A DNA stretch of 64,000 nt from Methylocystis parvus OBBP (GTDB lineage: Bacteria > Pseudomonadota > Alphaproteobacteria > Rhizobiales > Beijerinckiaceae), in NCBI RefSeq assembly GCF_027571405.1, contig NZ_CP092970.1:140887-204886 (forward strand), read 5' to 3'. The notes under the pieces are model-generated. The model searched no databases, was not told where the DNA came from, and worked only from the letters and a program-made list of their open reading frames with translations. Shown here piece after piece: positions 9,064-17,722 of this stretch (the stretch's first letter is position 1; every line of letters starts with the position of its first letter). The position numbers and the translations under genes were made by a program.

Positions 9064-10191
9064 ATGACCCTGGATGACATGATTTCGGACGGCGAATTCA
9101 AAAATGGCCCGACCAATTTGCGGGGCATCAAGATTGCAACCCTGCGGTTTGGTGCATTTTATCTTATAGTTTTGATAATCATTGTTTCGACATTTTTATC
9201 TTCGGTAGAAGAAATATCAGCAAATTTCATAGGATTAAGAATAATTCAATTTCTATCAATTATTATGCTTGCAGGCTTATTATCATGCTGTATTTATATT
9301 GCGCATGAAAAGTTGACGGAAATTACGACGTCGGAAGATTCGTTGCCGATATTGCTCATTGCCTCATTCGCGTTGTCATTGATAGCGGCTGCACTATGGG
9401 CTGGAGCGCATAATTTTTACCCGGCTCTCCTTGGGACGCCACCTGCCGCGCCGCATTCCCTTGACAACTTTGGGGGGCTTGTTGTCATTTCCTGGGGGTT
9501 TCTGTTCGGCTGGTCGTGCCTGTTCGTAGCGCTTGTTTTTGCCTTTGAGCTCAACGATCGCAAACTGCGTCTGGCGGCAATCCGTGAGGAGGCGCTGGGC
9601 GCCCAGATGCGGGCGCTGCGCTATCAGATCAATCCACACTTCCTATTCAATACGCTCAATTCCATCGCGGGGCTGATCGAGGAAGGCGCGGCCACGCAGG
9701 CCGAGCGCATGGTCCTGTCGCTTTCAACCTTTCTACGGACCACACTCGCGCTCGATCCATTTCACGATGTGCCGCTCGCGGATGAGATCGCGCTTCAAAA
9801 AGAATATCTGGGCATCGAGCGGGAGCGGTTTTCCGACCGCATGACCTTCTCCATCACTATGGATCCGAATGCCGCCGAAGCACTGGTTCCAAGCCTGATC
9901 CTCCAGCCGCTCATCGAAAATGCCATCAAGCATGGCGTAGGCATGACGCGCGGCAGGGTTGAAATATCGTTGACGGCCCACAGGGAGAAAGATCGTCTGT
10001 GCGTCACGATTGAAAACGACATGCCCCGGAACGAGGCAGAGATAACAAAGCCGTCAGGGGTGGGAGTTGGCCTCAGGAACGTTGCCGATCGCTTGCGTGC
10101 CCGCTTCCAGGACAATTGCGTCATGCGGACCGGACCTATGGGCAATGATCGATTCAAGGTTTCGCTTGAACTGCCATGGCGAACCGCATGA
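9064..10191 (+). CDS. LytS/YehU-family sensor kinase, orphan paralogue
   Basis: This is a 375-residue paralogue of the kinase at 1396-2484, with the same H-box (NPHFLFNTLNSIAGLIEEG), N-box (PLIENAIKHG) and G-box (GVGLRNVADRL). The kinase halves are nearly superimposable while the membrane halves diverge. The DNA for the sensor half (about 9100-9330) is markedly AT-richer than the kinase half, which suggests domain swapping. ATG at 9064 has GAGGGAG upstream and is preferred to the ATG at 9034. No response regulator follows: the stop runs directly into a regulator fragment and IS66. It may signal through the LytTR protein at 2481. Confidence 0.9.
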   Translation: MTLDDMISDGEFKNGPTNLRGIKIATLRFGAFYLIVLIIIVSTFLSSVEEISANFIGLRIIQFLSIIMLAGLLSCCIYIAHEKLTEITTSEDSLPILLIASFALSLIAAALWAGAHNFYPALLGTPPAAPHSLDNFGGLVVISWGFLFGWSCLFVALVFAFELNDRKLRLAAIREEALGAQMRALRYQINPHFLFNTLNSIAGLIEEGAATQAERMVLSLSTFLRTTLALDPFHDVPLADEIALQKEYLGIERERFSDRMTFSITMDPNAAEALVPSLILQPLIENAIKHGVGMTRGRVEISLTAHREKDRLCVTIENDMPRNEAEITKPSGVGVGLRNVADRLRARFQDNCVMRTGPMGNDRFKVSLELPWRTA

Positions 10192-10305
10192 CGGGGAGGA
10201 GTTGTTTCGTGGCTGAAGACCGCGCGCTTGCGCTAATCGAGGAGGATTTTGGCGCTGGGCTGTCCAAAGCCGTCGCGAAAAACGTGATGGTCTATCACCG
10301 CAGGC
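10192..10305 (+). pseudogene. Fragment of a GlxA/FtrA-type AraC regulator
   Basis: The reading frame directly after the kinase encodes ALALIEEDFGAGLSKAVAKN followed by VMVYHRR. In GlxA-type AraC regulators this is the helix at the end of the DJ-1/PfpI domain, normally followed by RRPGGQSQFS and the HTH domain. Here it is cut off by the IS66 left end, and the N-terminal domain is also missing. It is a short internal scrap left by rearrangement. The call rests on one 30-residue motif. Confidence 0.45.
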
Positions 10306-10384
10306 GTAAGCGTGATCGGACGGTCGCCTACCGGATCGCATTTGGAGTGGGTTAGGTGTCCACCATGGAATAGGCGGACACCAA

Positions 10385-10858
10385 ATGTCGGCGGCGAAGA
10401 ATGGCGGCACACGGCGCACGTGGAGCCTTGAGGATCGGCAGCGGATCGTCGCGGAGGCGTTGGCGCCCGGCGCGTCCGTGGCGGCGGTTGCTCGGCGACA
10501 TGGATTGAACGCCAATTTGGTTTTCAAATGGCTGCGGCGTTCGCGCGAAGGCTGGCTGGATCGTCGGCGCGCGCCGGCGAAAGAGACGGCGGCCGCGAGA
10601 ATGTCGCCGGATCTTGCCGCGCAGACCTTTGTTCCGGTCGAGTTGCTGGAGCTGAAACCGGCTTCGATGAGCCCGGCTCTGGCGCCGTCATCGGCGCCGG
10701 TGGCGAAGATCGCCGCTACGCCGGTGCGGGGGGCGCGCAAGAGCGTGCGGCGCGGCGCCATGGAAGTCAGCCTGCCGAATGGCGCGCGCTTGTCGCTCGA
10801 CGCAGATGTGGACACGGAAGCTCTGCACCGCGTGTTGTCTGCGCTGGGCGATCTGTGA
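10385..10858 (+). CDS. tnpA: IS66 accessory protein TnpA
   Basis: The 157-residue protein has an N-terminal helix-turn-helix (RQRIVAEALAPGASVAAVAR, then NANLVFKWLRRSREGW) typical of IS66 TnpA/OrfA. A low-complexity Ala/Pro linker and a short conserved C-terminal motif follow. Its TGA shares one base with the tnpB ATG, so the two are coupled. It is intact although the element itself is truncated. Confidence 0.9.
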   Translation: MSAAKNGGTRRTWSLEDRQRIVAEALAPGASVAAVARRHGLNANLVFKWLRRSREGWLDRRRAPAKETAAARMSPDLAAQTFVPVELLELKPASMSPALAPSSAPVAKIAATPVRGARKSVRRGAMEVSLPNGARLSLDADVDTEALHRVLSALGDL

Positions 10859-11211
10859 TGCTTCAGTTCGCGCCGGGGATGAAGGTCTATCTGGCGCTGA
10901 AGCCCGTCGACATGCGGCGCGACTTCGACGGACTCGCCGCCGACGCGGCGCAGGTGCTTCGCAACGATCCTTTTTCCGGCGCAGCCTTCGTGTTCCGTAG
11001 CAAGCGCGGCGACTACGTGAAGATTTTGACTTGGGACGGGTCGGGCCTGTGTCTTTTCGCCAAGCGGCTGGAGAAGGGAAAGTTCGTCTGGCCGCCGATC
11101 GTCGAGGGCGCGTTGCAATTGACAGCGGCGCAACTGGCCTTGCTGATCGAGGGGATCGACTGGCGGCGGACGGTTGCGCCAGAAGCGCCGGAACGCCCGG
11201 TCTTCCTTTAG
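10858..11211 (+). CDS. tnpB: IS66 accessory protein TnpB
   Basis: The 117-residue protein is a standard-length IS66 Orf2/TnpB ([19 protein letters not shown], then [20 protein letters not shown]). The ATG at 10858 overlaps the tnpA stop by one base. It is intact and differs by only a few residues from the copy at 13077. Confidence 0.9.
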   Translation: MLQFAPGMKVYLALKPVDMRRDFDGLAADAAQVLRNDPFSGAAFVFRSKRGDYVKILTWDGSGLCLFAKRLEKGKFVWPPIVEGALQLTAAQLALLIEGIDWRRTVAPEAPERPVFL

Positions 11212-11263
11212 AATCCATGCATTCTCAAGCTGCGCCGACGCGTGTCTTGTGGTAGACAAAACC

Positions 11264-11590
11264 ATGTCGCGCGCCGCTGCTGATTTGCCAGAAGACCCCG
11301 TCGAACTGCGACGGTTCGCGGAGGCGCTCGCCGCGGAAGTTCACGCCAAGACACTGCTGATCGAGAAGCTGAAAATGCAGCTCGCCGTTTTGCGGCGCGC
11401 GCGCTTCGGGCGTTCGACCATCTCCCGCTCGAGACGGTCGTCCACGACGCGCCCTGCGTCTGCCCGACCTGCGGCGGAAGCAAATTCGGACGGGTCGGCG
11501 TCGACGAGCGCGAGATGCTGGAATACGTCGCCTCGCACTTCAAGCGCGTCGCGCATGTGCGGCCGCGCCTGCGAGACGATCGTTCATGCT
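11264..11590 (+). pseudogene. IS66 transposase TnpC, deleted remnant
   Basis: The first 50 codons match the intact tnpC at 13483. A deletion of about 165 bp then joins the leucine-rich N terminus to the zinc-finger region and shifts the frame, a second small deletion removes about 15 bp near 11565, and the similarity ends near 11590. The catalytic DDE region is entirely absent. Confidence 0.85.
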
Positions 11591-11720
11591 GCTCCGGCGT
11601 CAGCCTGATCGCGGGATGGCCTTCGATGACGGCGAGGCGCTTCTCGACCCCTTGCACCGCCCGGACGATGGCGCCGAGCGTCGGCGCATAATCGGGTGGC
11701 CGGTTTTCGTGAACGGCTGC
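11591..11720 (-). pseudogene. Fragment of a DUF6118-like plasmid protein
   Basis: Between the IS66 remnant and the IS630 left end the minus strand reads HENRPPDYAPTLGAIVRAVQ and VEKRLAVIEGHPAIRLTPEQ. This pattern recalls DUF6118-type proteins common on alphaproteobacterial plasmids. Both ends are removed by insertion sequences. The family name is from memory of the motif and could be wrong. Confidence 0.35.
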
Positions 11721-12153
11721 TAGAGCGCCTTGTGATTGAGCCGACTCGGAGGGGGTTCCCGAATCGGGGGTGATTTGATTCAACCATCCGGCTGGGTGGA
11801 GGCCGACTGGGATGGCTGGATCGTATTCTCAAGATTTACGTGATCGGGTGATCGACGCGGTCCTTCGGGAGGGCATGAGCCGACGCGCGGCTGGGGCGCG
11901 GTTTGGCGTCAGCGAGTCTTCGGCCATCCGATGGTTGAGGCGCGTCGAGGAAAGCGGCTCCCGCGCGGCGGGGCAACTGGGAGGCCACAAGCGTTTGAAG
12001 CTTGAACCGCATCGCGCCTTTCTGGAAGCGCTGCGCGCCGAAAAGTCGGATGCGACCCTGCAAGCGCTTTGCGACCGCTTGCAGGCGGAGCATGGCGTTG
12101 CGGCCGACGTCTCGGTGATGAGCCGCTTCCTTCGCCGGATTGGCGTCACGTTC

Positions 12154-12161
12154 AAAAAAAG
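12154..12161 (+). promoter_or_regulatory. Likely -1 programmed frameshift site of IS630
   Basis: The run AAAAAAAG lies exactly where the two IS630 transposase frames overlap. Reading AAA-AAA in the first frame and slipping back one base continues as AAG-ACG in the second frame, which restores the family sequence. Confidence 0.65.
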
Positions 12162-12517
12162 ACGCTCGTCGCGCGCGAGCAGGATCGACCGGACGTAAAG
12201 CGCCATCGCGAACGCTGGCGGCGGCGTCAAGCCGACGTCGATCCCCGCCGCCTGGTTTTCATCGACGAGACCTGGGCCAAGACCAATATGACGCGGGTCC
12301 ATGGCTGGGCGCCGCGCGGCGAGCGGCTGATCGATAAAGTCCCGCACGGCCATTGGACGACGGCGACCTTCCTCGCCGCCTTGCGCTGCGACCGCATCGA
12401 CGCGCCCTGCCTGTTCGACGGTCCGATCAACGGCGAACGCTTCCTCGCCTATGTCGAACAATTTCTCGTTCCGACGCTCGCATCCGGCGACATCGTCGTG
12501 CTCGACAATCTCGGCTC

Positions 12518-12525
12518 GCACAAAG
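12518..12525 (+). repeat. IS66 target-site duplication, left copy
   Basis: GCACAAAG occurs directly before the IS66 left end and is repeated exactly at 15744-15751 after its right end. Eight bases is the duplication length known for IS66 elements. Confidence 0.9.
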
Positions 12526-12603
12526 GTATGCGTGATCTGACGACCGCCTACCGGAACGCATATGGAGTTGGTTAGGTGTCCACCATCGAACAGGTGGACA
12601 CCA

Positions 12604-13077
12604 ATGTCGGCGGCGAAGGATGGCGTCAAGCGGCGCACGTGGAGCCTTGAGGAGCGGCAGCGGATCGTTGCGGAGGCGTTGGCGCCTGGCGCGTCCGTAG
12701 CGGCTGTCGCGCGACGGCACGGATTGAACGCCAATCTGGTTTTCAAGTGGCTGCGGCGTTCGCGCGAAGGCTGGCTGGATCGCCGGCGGGGGCCGGCGAA
12801 AGAGACAGCGCCCGCGAAAATGTCGCCGGAGCTAGCCGCACAGACTTTCGTTCCCGTCGAGCTGCTGGAGTTGAAGCCGGCTCCGATGAGCCCGGCTCTG
12901 CCGCCGTCGTCGGCGCCGGTGGCGAAGATTGCCGCCACGCCGGCGCGGGTGTCGCGCAAGAACGTGCGGCGCGGCGCCATGGAAGTCAGCCTGCCGAATG
13001 GCGCGCGCTTGTCGCTCGACGCAGATGTGGACACTGAGGCTCTGCGCCGCGTGTTGTCGGCGCTGGGTGACCTTTGA
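12604..13077 (+). CDS. tnpA: IS66 accessory protein TnpA
   Basis: The 157-residue protein is the intact counterpart of the copy at 10385, with the same HTH (RQRIVAEALAPGASVAAVAR). The start at 12604 matches the other copy; the frame is open upstream only through the inverted repeat region. The TGA overlaps the tnpB ATG by one base. Confidence 0.92.
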   Translation: MSAAKDGVKRRTWSLEERQRIVAEALAPGASVAAVARRHGLNANLVFKWLRRSREGWLDRRRGPAKETAPAKMSPELAAQTFVPVELLELKPAPMSPALPPSSAPVAKIAATPARVSRKNVRRGAMEVSLPNGARLSLDADVDTEALRRVLSALGDL

Positions 13078-13430
13078 TGCTTCAGTTCGCGCCGGGGGTG
13101 AAGGTCTATCTGGCGTTGAAGCCCGTCGACATGCGGCGCGGTTTCGACGGACTCGCCGCCGACGTGGCGCAGGTGCTTCGCAACGATCCCTTCTCCGGCG
13201 CGGCTTTCGTGTTCCGGAGCAAGCGCGGCGATTACGTGAAGATCTTGACCTGGGACGGGTCGGGCCTGTGTCTTTTCGCCAAGCGGCTGGAGAAGGGAAA
13301 GTTCGTCTGGCCGCCGATCGTCGAGGGCGCGTTGCAATTGACGGCGGCGCAACTGGCCTTGCTGATCGAGGGGATCGACTGGCGGCGGACGGTTGCGCCA
13401 GAAGCGCCGGAACGCCCGGTCTTCCTTTAG
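13077..13430 (+). CDS. tnpB: IS66 accessory protein TnpB
   Basis: The 117-residue protein is standard IS66 Orf2 ([19 protein letters not shown]). ATG at 13077 is preferred to the TTG one codon earlier because it matches the tnpA/tnpB junction of the other copy. TnpB is needed for IS66 transposition together with TnpA and TnpC. Confidence 0.92.
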   Translation: MLQFAPGVKVYLALKPVDMRRGFDGLAADVAQVLRNDPFSGAAFVFRSKRGDYVKILTWDGSGLCLFAKRLEKGKFVWPPIVEGALQLTAAQLALLIEGIDWRRTVAPEAPERPVFL

Positions 13431-13482
13431 AATCCATGCATTCTCGAGCTGCGCCGACGCGTGTCTTGTGGTAGACAAAACC

Positions 13483-15063
13483 ATGTCGCGCGCCGCTGCC
13501 GATTTGCCCGAAGACCCCACCGAACTGCGACGGTTCGCCGAGGCGCTCGCCGCGGAAGTTCACGCCAAGACCCTGCTGATCGAGAAGCTGAAAATGCAGC
13601 TCGCCGTTTTGCGGCGCGCGCGTTTCGGGCGTTCGTCGGAAAAGCTCGACCGCGATATCGAACAGCTCGAACTCTTGATCGGCGACATGGAGGAGAGCGA
13701 CGCCGGGCGCGTGGCGCGAAGCGAAGCGACCACAAACGGCGCTTCGTCATCGACCCCGAAGAAGCCGTCCGTTCGTGCGCCTCTGCCCGACCATCTCCCG
13801 CTAGAGACGGTCGTGCACGACGCGCCCTGCGTCTGCCCGACCTGCGGCGGGAGCAAATTCGGACGGGTCGGCGTCGACGAGCGCGAGATGCTGGAATATG
13901 TCGCCTCGCACTTCAAGCGCGTGGCGCATGTGCGGCCGAAGATGAGCTGCCGCGCCTGCGAGACGATCGTTCAGGCGCCCATGCCGACGCTGCCGATCGA
14001 GAAGGGACGGCCGGGGCCGGCGCTGCTGGCTCATGTCATCGTCGCCAAATATTGCGATCACCTTCCGTTGCATCGCCAGTCCGGCATTTACGCACGCGAA
14101 GGCGTGACGATCGACCGCTCGGTCATGGCCGGCTGGGTCGGCCATATGGCGGCGCTGCTGGAGCCGCTGGCCGAGTGCATCGCGCGTCACGTGCGCGGCG
14201 GTCCCGCCGTTCATGCTGACGATACGACGGTGCCCGTGCTCGATCCGGGACGCGGCAGAACGAAGACTGGCCGATTATGGACGGCGGTGCGCGATGAAAG
14301 GCCCTATGGGTCGACGGCGCCGCCGGCCGCCTTCTACCTCTACTCGCCGGACCGCACGTCCGAGCACGCCCATGCCTTGCTGAAGGGCTGTCGCGGCCAT
14401 CTCCATGCCGATGGCTACACGGGCTTCGGCGGCCTTTACGAGGCCGATCCGAAAACCGGCGCGCCGGCGCCGCTGAAGGAGGTCGCCTGCTGGGCGCATG
14501 CGAGGCGCAAGCTCTACGACGTGCATATCGAAACGAAATCGCCGGCGGCGGCCGAAGCGCTCGACATCATCGCGCGGCTCTTCGTCATCGAGGCCGGCGT
14601 CAAAGGCAAGCCGCCGGCCGAGCGCGTCGCCGCGCGCCGGGAACGATCGGCTCCCGTCCTTGCCGAACTCCGCGCCTTCCTTGACGCGACGCTGGCCAAA
14701 ATCAGCGGCAAGAGCGACTTCGCCAAGGCCATCCGTTATGCGACCTCGCGCTGGATGGCCTTGATCCGCTACGTCGACGACGGACGTCTCGAGATGACGA
14801 ACAACGCTGCCGAACGTGCCGTCAGGCCCCTGACATTGGGCAGAAAAAACTACCTCTTTGCCGGCTCCGACGAGGGCGGGCGAAGGGCGGCGATCATGTA
14901 TACGCTGATCGAAACCGCGCGCTTCAACGACGTCGATCCGGAAGCCTGGCTCGCCGACGTCATCGCTCGCATCGCCGATCACCCGATCAACCGGATCGAT
15001 GATCTCCTTCCCTGGAAATGGAAGCCTCATGCGGAAGCCGCCGCGCCATCTCGGGCAGCTTAA
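13483..15063 (+). CDS. tnpC: IS66-family transposase TnpC
   Basis: The 526-residue protein is full length. It has an N-terminal leucine-rich coiled segment ([20 protein letters not shown]), a zinc-binding region with CVCPTCGG and MSCRACETI, and the DDE core ([46 protein letters not shown]). The C terminus carries the usual IS66 tail ([20 protein letters not shown]). It is intact, so the element may be active. The end overlaps the passenger gene by 35 bp. Confidence 0.95.
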   Translation: MSRAAADLPEDPTELRRFAEALAAEVHAKTLLIEKLKMQLAVLRRARFGRSSEKLDRDIEQLELLIGDMEESDAGRVARSEATTNGASSSTPKKPSVRAPLPDHLPLETVVHDAPCVCPTCGGSKFGRVGVDEREMLEYVASHFKRVAHVRPKMSCRACETIVQAPMPTLPIEKGRPGPALLAHVIVAKYCDHLPLHRQSGIYAREGVTIDRSVMAGWVGHMAALLEPLAECIARHVRGGPAVHADDTTVPVLDPGRGRTKTGRLWTAVRDERPYGSTAPPAAFYLYSPDRTSEHAHALLKGCRGHLHADGYTGFGGLYEADPKTGAPAPLKEVACWAHARRKLYDVHIETKSPAAAEALDIIARLFVIEAGVKGKPPAERVAARRERSAPVLAELRAFLDATLAKISGKSDFAKAIRYATSRWMALIRYVDDGRLEMTNNAAERAVRPLTLGRKNYLFAGSDEGGRRAAIMYTLIETARFNDVDPEAWLADVIARIADHPINRIDDLLPWKWKPHAEAAAPSRAA

Positions 15064-15718
15064 AAGCGCTCTCCTCGACATGGGCGAGGAGGCCATGCTG
15101 CTGGAAGAACTCGATGGGCTCGTCGCCGGCGTGCTCGTTTGTCCGGAGATGATCCCGCCGAGCGAATGGCTGCCGGTCGTCTGGGGGCAGACGGACGAGG
15201 AGGCGGCGCCCGCCTTCGACTCGATGGCTCACCTGAACGAAGTGCTGGCGCTCGTCATGGCGCACTACAATGATCTCGCGAAACGGCTTTTCGAGAGGCC
15301 CGGGACCTATGCGCCTTACTTCGCCATCGATGATCGCAACGGCGATGTGCTTTGGGAGTTGTGGATCGAAGGCTTCGAAAAGGCGGTGAAGCTTCGCCCC
15401 GCTGCATGGCGACCGTTGCTCGATGCGGACTTGGATACCGCCAAAGCCATGTCGGGCTTGCTGACGCTCGCCGATATCGCTCGAGGCGACGCGCGCTTCT
15501 CCAAGCTCGAGCATGACGCCCTCGCATCAACCGCGACGGAACTGATCGGCCCGTTCGTCTTGGCCCTCAATAAATGGCGTCTCGAAAGCCATGATCTCGG
15601 CGACATGACGCCAGTATCGTCGCCGCTCACATCCACTTCGTTCGGCAAAGTCGGTCGCAACGATCCCTGTCCATGCGGATCAGGCAAAAAATACAAGAAA
15701 TGCTGCGGCCTCAACTGA
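15029..15718 (+). CDS. UPF0149/YecA-like protein with SEC-C zinc motif (IS66 passenger)
   Basis: The 229-residue protein has a UPF0149-type helical domain ([20 protein letters not shown] to [15 protein letters not shown]) and a C-terminal SEC-C metal-binding motif ([19 protein letters not shown]), as in SecA and YecA. Start at 15029 is chosen for its GGAAG upstream and its overlap with tnpC. It lies between tnpC and the right inverted repeat, so it belongs to the element. Proteins of this family are carried by some alphaproteobacterial IS66 elements, and the role is unknown. Confidence 0.88.
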   Translation: MRKPPRHLGQLKSALLDMGEEAMLLEELDGLVAGVLVCPEMIPPSEWLPVVWGQTDEEAAPAFDSMAHLNEVLALVMAHYNDLAKRLFERPGTYAPYFAIDDRNGDVLWELWIEGFEKAVKLRPAAWRPLLDADLDTAKAMSGLLTLADIARGDARFSKLEHDALASTATELIGPFVLALNKWRLESHDLGDMTPVSSPLTSTSFGKVGRNDPCPCGSGKKYKKCCGLN

Positions 15719-15743
15719 TCCGCGGTCGTCGCATCACGCTTAC

Positions 15744-15751
15744 GCACAAAG
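15744..15751 (+). repeat. IS66 target-site duplication, right copy
   Basis: GCACAAAG is identical to 12518-12525 and abuts the right inverted repeat. Confidence 0.9.
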
Positions 15752-15987
15752 GCAAGGCTGTGCGGCGCGCCCTGCGCGCGATCGGCGCCCACCTGTTGTT
15801 CCTGCCGAAATACTCGCCCGATCTCAATCCGATCGAACAGGTTTTCTCGAAGCTGAAGACACTGCTTCGGAAAGCCAAAGCGAGATCGCTCGACGCCGTC
15901 GCAGACGCAATCGCCCAAATCCTCAAAACCTACACGCCAGAGGAATGCGCAAACTACATCAAAGCCGCAGGATATGCGTCAACCTAA
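15752..15987 (+). pseudogene. IS630 transposase, C-terminal part (disrupted)
   Basis: The frame KAVRRALRAIGAHLLFLPKY, SPDLNPIEQVFSKLKTLLRK carries the third catalytic residue region (the glutamate of NPIEQ) and completes the transposase interrupted at 12525. Joined across the IS66 insertion it restores the usual IS630 DNLGSHKG-KAVRRA sequence. Confidence 0.85.
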
Positions 15988-16012
15988 ATGCAAAAAGCTC
16001 TAGTGCACTGAC

Positions 16013-16180
16013 TCAGACGGAAGGTTCAGGAAGCTCGGCGAGCTTGTCGAATATGGCCTTTGCCGGCTTTGTCCAGGCGAAGGGCTGCGCTGATTTGTTG
16101 TGCTCCCTGATGTAGCGAGCGATCTCGGCTTCGAGTTGGGGCACGGACTTGAATGTAAATAGGCGAGGGAGGATGACCCC
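16013..16180 (-). pseudogene. C-terminal remnant of another IS630 transposase
   Basis: The minus strand encodes KSVPQLEAEIARYIREHNKS and AQPFAWTKPAKAIFDKLAEL before a TGA. This is the conserved tail of a different IS630 subgroup. The catalytic part is missing and the frame upstream has no family similarity. It abuts the right end of the nested IS630. Confidence 0.6.
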
Positions 16181-16422
16181 ACGAAGTTCATTCACAACAT
16201 TTTGATATTGTAACTGGATTCGACGATGGAGAGGGGTCCCGTTCAGCGCCGATTTGGACCCCTCCAAAAAGAGCGGAAATCGTTGGAAGTCCATGCATTT
16301 ATAAATCAAGCGCATCGGGTCCCGCTTCGGAGCTTTTTCACACGCATGCTATCGGTCAGCTTCGATCGGCGCCGACCGCCAACCCGCTGCACAACAAAAT
16401 CTGGGTCGACATCACCATTTTT

Positions 16423-17625
16423 CTATGGGCTTGATGCGGCGAACCGGCCCCGCGACACATAGACCGTAAGAACGACGGAGGCGATCATCAATATCGTCGT
16501 CGCGAAGAACGGCGCCAACGGAGAAAGCTGGTGCAGACTCGCGCCCAGCACTGGTCCCAACGCTTGACCCATGCCCTGACCGACGACGTTGATTCCCGCG
16601 GCCTTGCCTTGTGCGTCCGCGCCGACGCGCAAACTCAGCGCAGCAAGGTTTCCGGGGAGCATAAGTCCAATCGCCGAGCCAAAAATGACGAGAGCGCCGA
16701 AAATCTCCGCATAAGTTTGCGCCAGCGCCGCGATCATCATGGCAAAAGCCGCCGTTACTGCGCCGACATTCAGCAATCGTTCTGGCGTTCACGCCAGAAC
16801 GCGCAGGGCGAGTCCTTGAACGACCACCATTGCAAGCGCCGTCGCCATGAGCGCCGCACCAGCCCTGGCGATCGAGTCCTGGGATGAAAAGCCCAAAGCG
16901 TCCTGCAAGCGGAGCGCCGTGACCTGCTGCAAAATCGCATATGCAGTGACCCCGAGCAGGGTGATTGCGAGAAAGGGCCAGATTCTCGCAAGCGGCGAAG
17001 GAAGGCCGTTGCCGGAGACCTTTACTTCGCGACGTCCTGGTTCTCGCACAAGCAGAAAAACGCCGGCGAATGAAACGGCGACAAGCGCCGCGATCATCTC
17101 GAAAACAAAGACAGCGTCCTTGCCGCCAAGCTTCCATGCAAGCGTGGCGCCCAGAACGACGCCGCCGCCAAAAGCCGCGCCGATGAGGCCCATGCCCCCG
17201 GCGCGACGCGACGGCGCCGTCAAGTCCGCGACATAAGCCTGGGCCGCGGGCAACAAGCCGGCTGAAACCACTACCTGAACCGACCGGCTAACGAACAAAA
17301 GGATCAGCGCGAAAGCCGCGGAAATCGTCTCGCCGATCCGAGCCCCGACGATGACGCTGAACGCAGCCGGCCCCAATGACGCGCCCGCGAGGGCGATCAA
17401 CATCACCTTCCGCCTCCCGATCCGCTCGCTGACATAGCCCCAGATCGGCGCGCAGACGATCAGGAGTAGCGCCGAGACGCTCAGGATCGCGCCGGTTTCT
17501 ATATCTGAAAATCCGAGGCGGCGGCCGAGTGGGGGAAGAACCACAAGCAAGAACGATTGACCCGCCGCGCTTGCGGCGAGTCCGAGAAGCACAGGCAAAG
17601 CGTCGCGGCCGGGAAGCGGACCCAA
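16423..17625 (-). pseudogene. MFS exporter interrupted by an in-frame TGA
   Basis: Two collinear parts in the same frame, 278 and 121 codons, are separated only by a TGA at 16791-16789. Together they make about 400 residues, the usual length of a 12-helix DHA1-type MFS drug exporter. The motif-A region GYVSERIGRRKVM follows helix 2. The sequence at the break reads LRVLA-stop-TPERLLNVG, where homologues would be expected to carry a tryptophan (TGG). Either this is a recent nonsense mutation or the stop is read through. The gene is near the Crp-type regulator at 17723 on the same strand. Confidence 0.8.
16778..16801. repeat. Perfect 11-bp inverted repeat over the MFS stop codon
   Basis: Arms CGTTCTGGCGT and ACGCCAGAACG are separated by two bases (TC on the plus strand). 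The in-frame TGA of the exporter is in the loop and the first arm base. A structure this perfect inside a coding sequence is unusual. Confidence 0.85.
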
Positions 17626-17722
17626 TGGAATTGCCTCTCTGTCGGATCAGTTACTCCGACGAAGACGTTGGTCTCTTTGTCATCGAACCTTCAAGGCCAC
17701 AACATGCTGCGGCATCGGGCTT

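Larger units (their letters stand above)
10306..11590 (+). mobile_element. Eroded left part of an IS66-family element
   Basis: The left end GTAAGCGTGATCGGACG matches the terminal repeat of the complete copy at 12526-15743. tnpA and tnpB are intact, but tnpC has two internal deletions and stops near 11590, and the passenger gene and right end are lost. The two copies are about 95 percent alike by eye over tnpA and tnpB. Since no transposase core survives, it could move only if served by the complete copy, and it lacks a right end. Confidence 0.85.
11812..12525 (+). pseudogene. IS630 transposase, N-terminal part (disrupted)
   Basis: The first frame (128 codons) encodes the winged-helix DNA-binding part (DLRDRVIDAVLREGMSRRAA). 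The second frame carries the catalytic part with VFIDETWAKTNM (first and second acidic residues) and VVLDNLGSHKG. They join by a -1 shift at A7G (12154-12161), giving a continuous protein, as in many IS630 elements. The gene is cut at GSHKG by IS66 and resumes at 15752. Confidence 0.85.
12526..15743 (+). mobile_element. Complete IS66-family element with passenger gene
   Basis: The 3218-bp element has 20-bp imperfect inverted repeats (left GTATGCGTGATCTGACGACC; right, reverse complemented, GTAAGCGTGATGCGACGACC) and an exact 8-bp direct repeat GCACAAAG on each side. It carries tnpA, tnpB, tnpC and a SEC-C/UPF0149 gene in one orientation. The exact duplication and intact genes indicate a recent insertion. 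Confidence 0.93.
11723..16000 (+). mobile_element. IS630-family element split by IS66
   Basis: The outer ends are inverted repeats starting GAGC (left 11723, right ending at 16000), each flanked by the TA dinucleotide that IS630 elements target. Removing the IS66 insertion and one copy of its 8-bp duplication leaves about 1052 bp, the normal size of an IS630 element, with one transposase gene. The element is therefore older than the IS66 insertion and is now inactive. Confidence 0.85.

Noticed and set aside
11829..13520. Very long open frame on the minus strand across IS630 and IS66
   Set aside because: It is antisense to clear transposase genes, is rich in Arg/Ala/Pro and matches no domain. 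It is an effect of high GC codon usage.
16226..16265. GGGGTCCC/GGACCCC repeats resembling an IS21 end
   Set aside because: The spacing resembles IS21 termini but there is no TGT end or istB sequence next to it, so I did not call an element.
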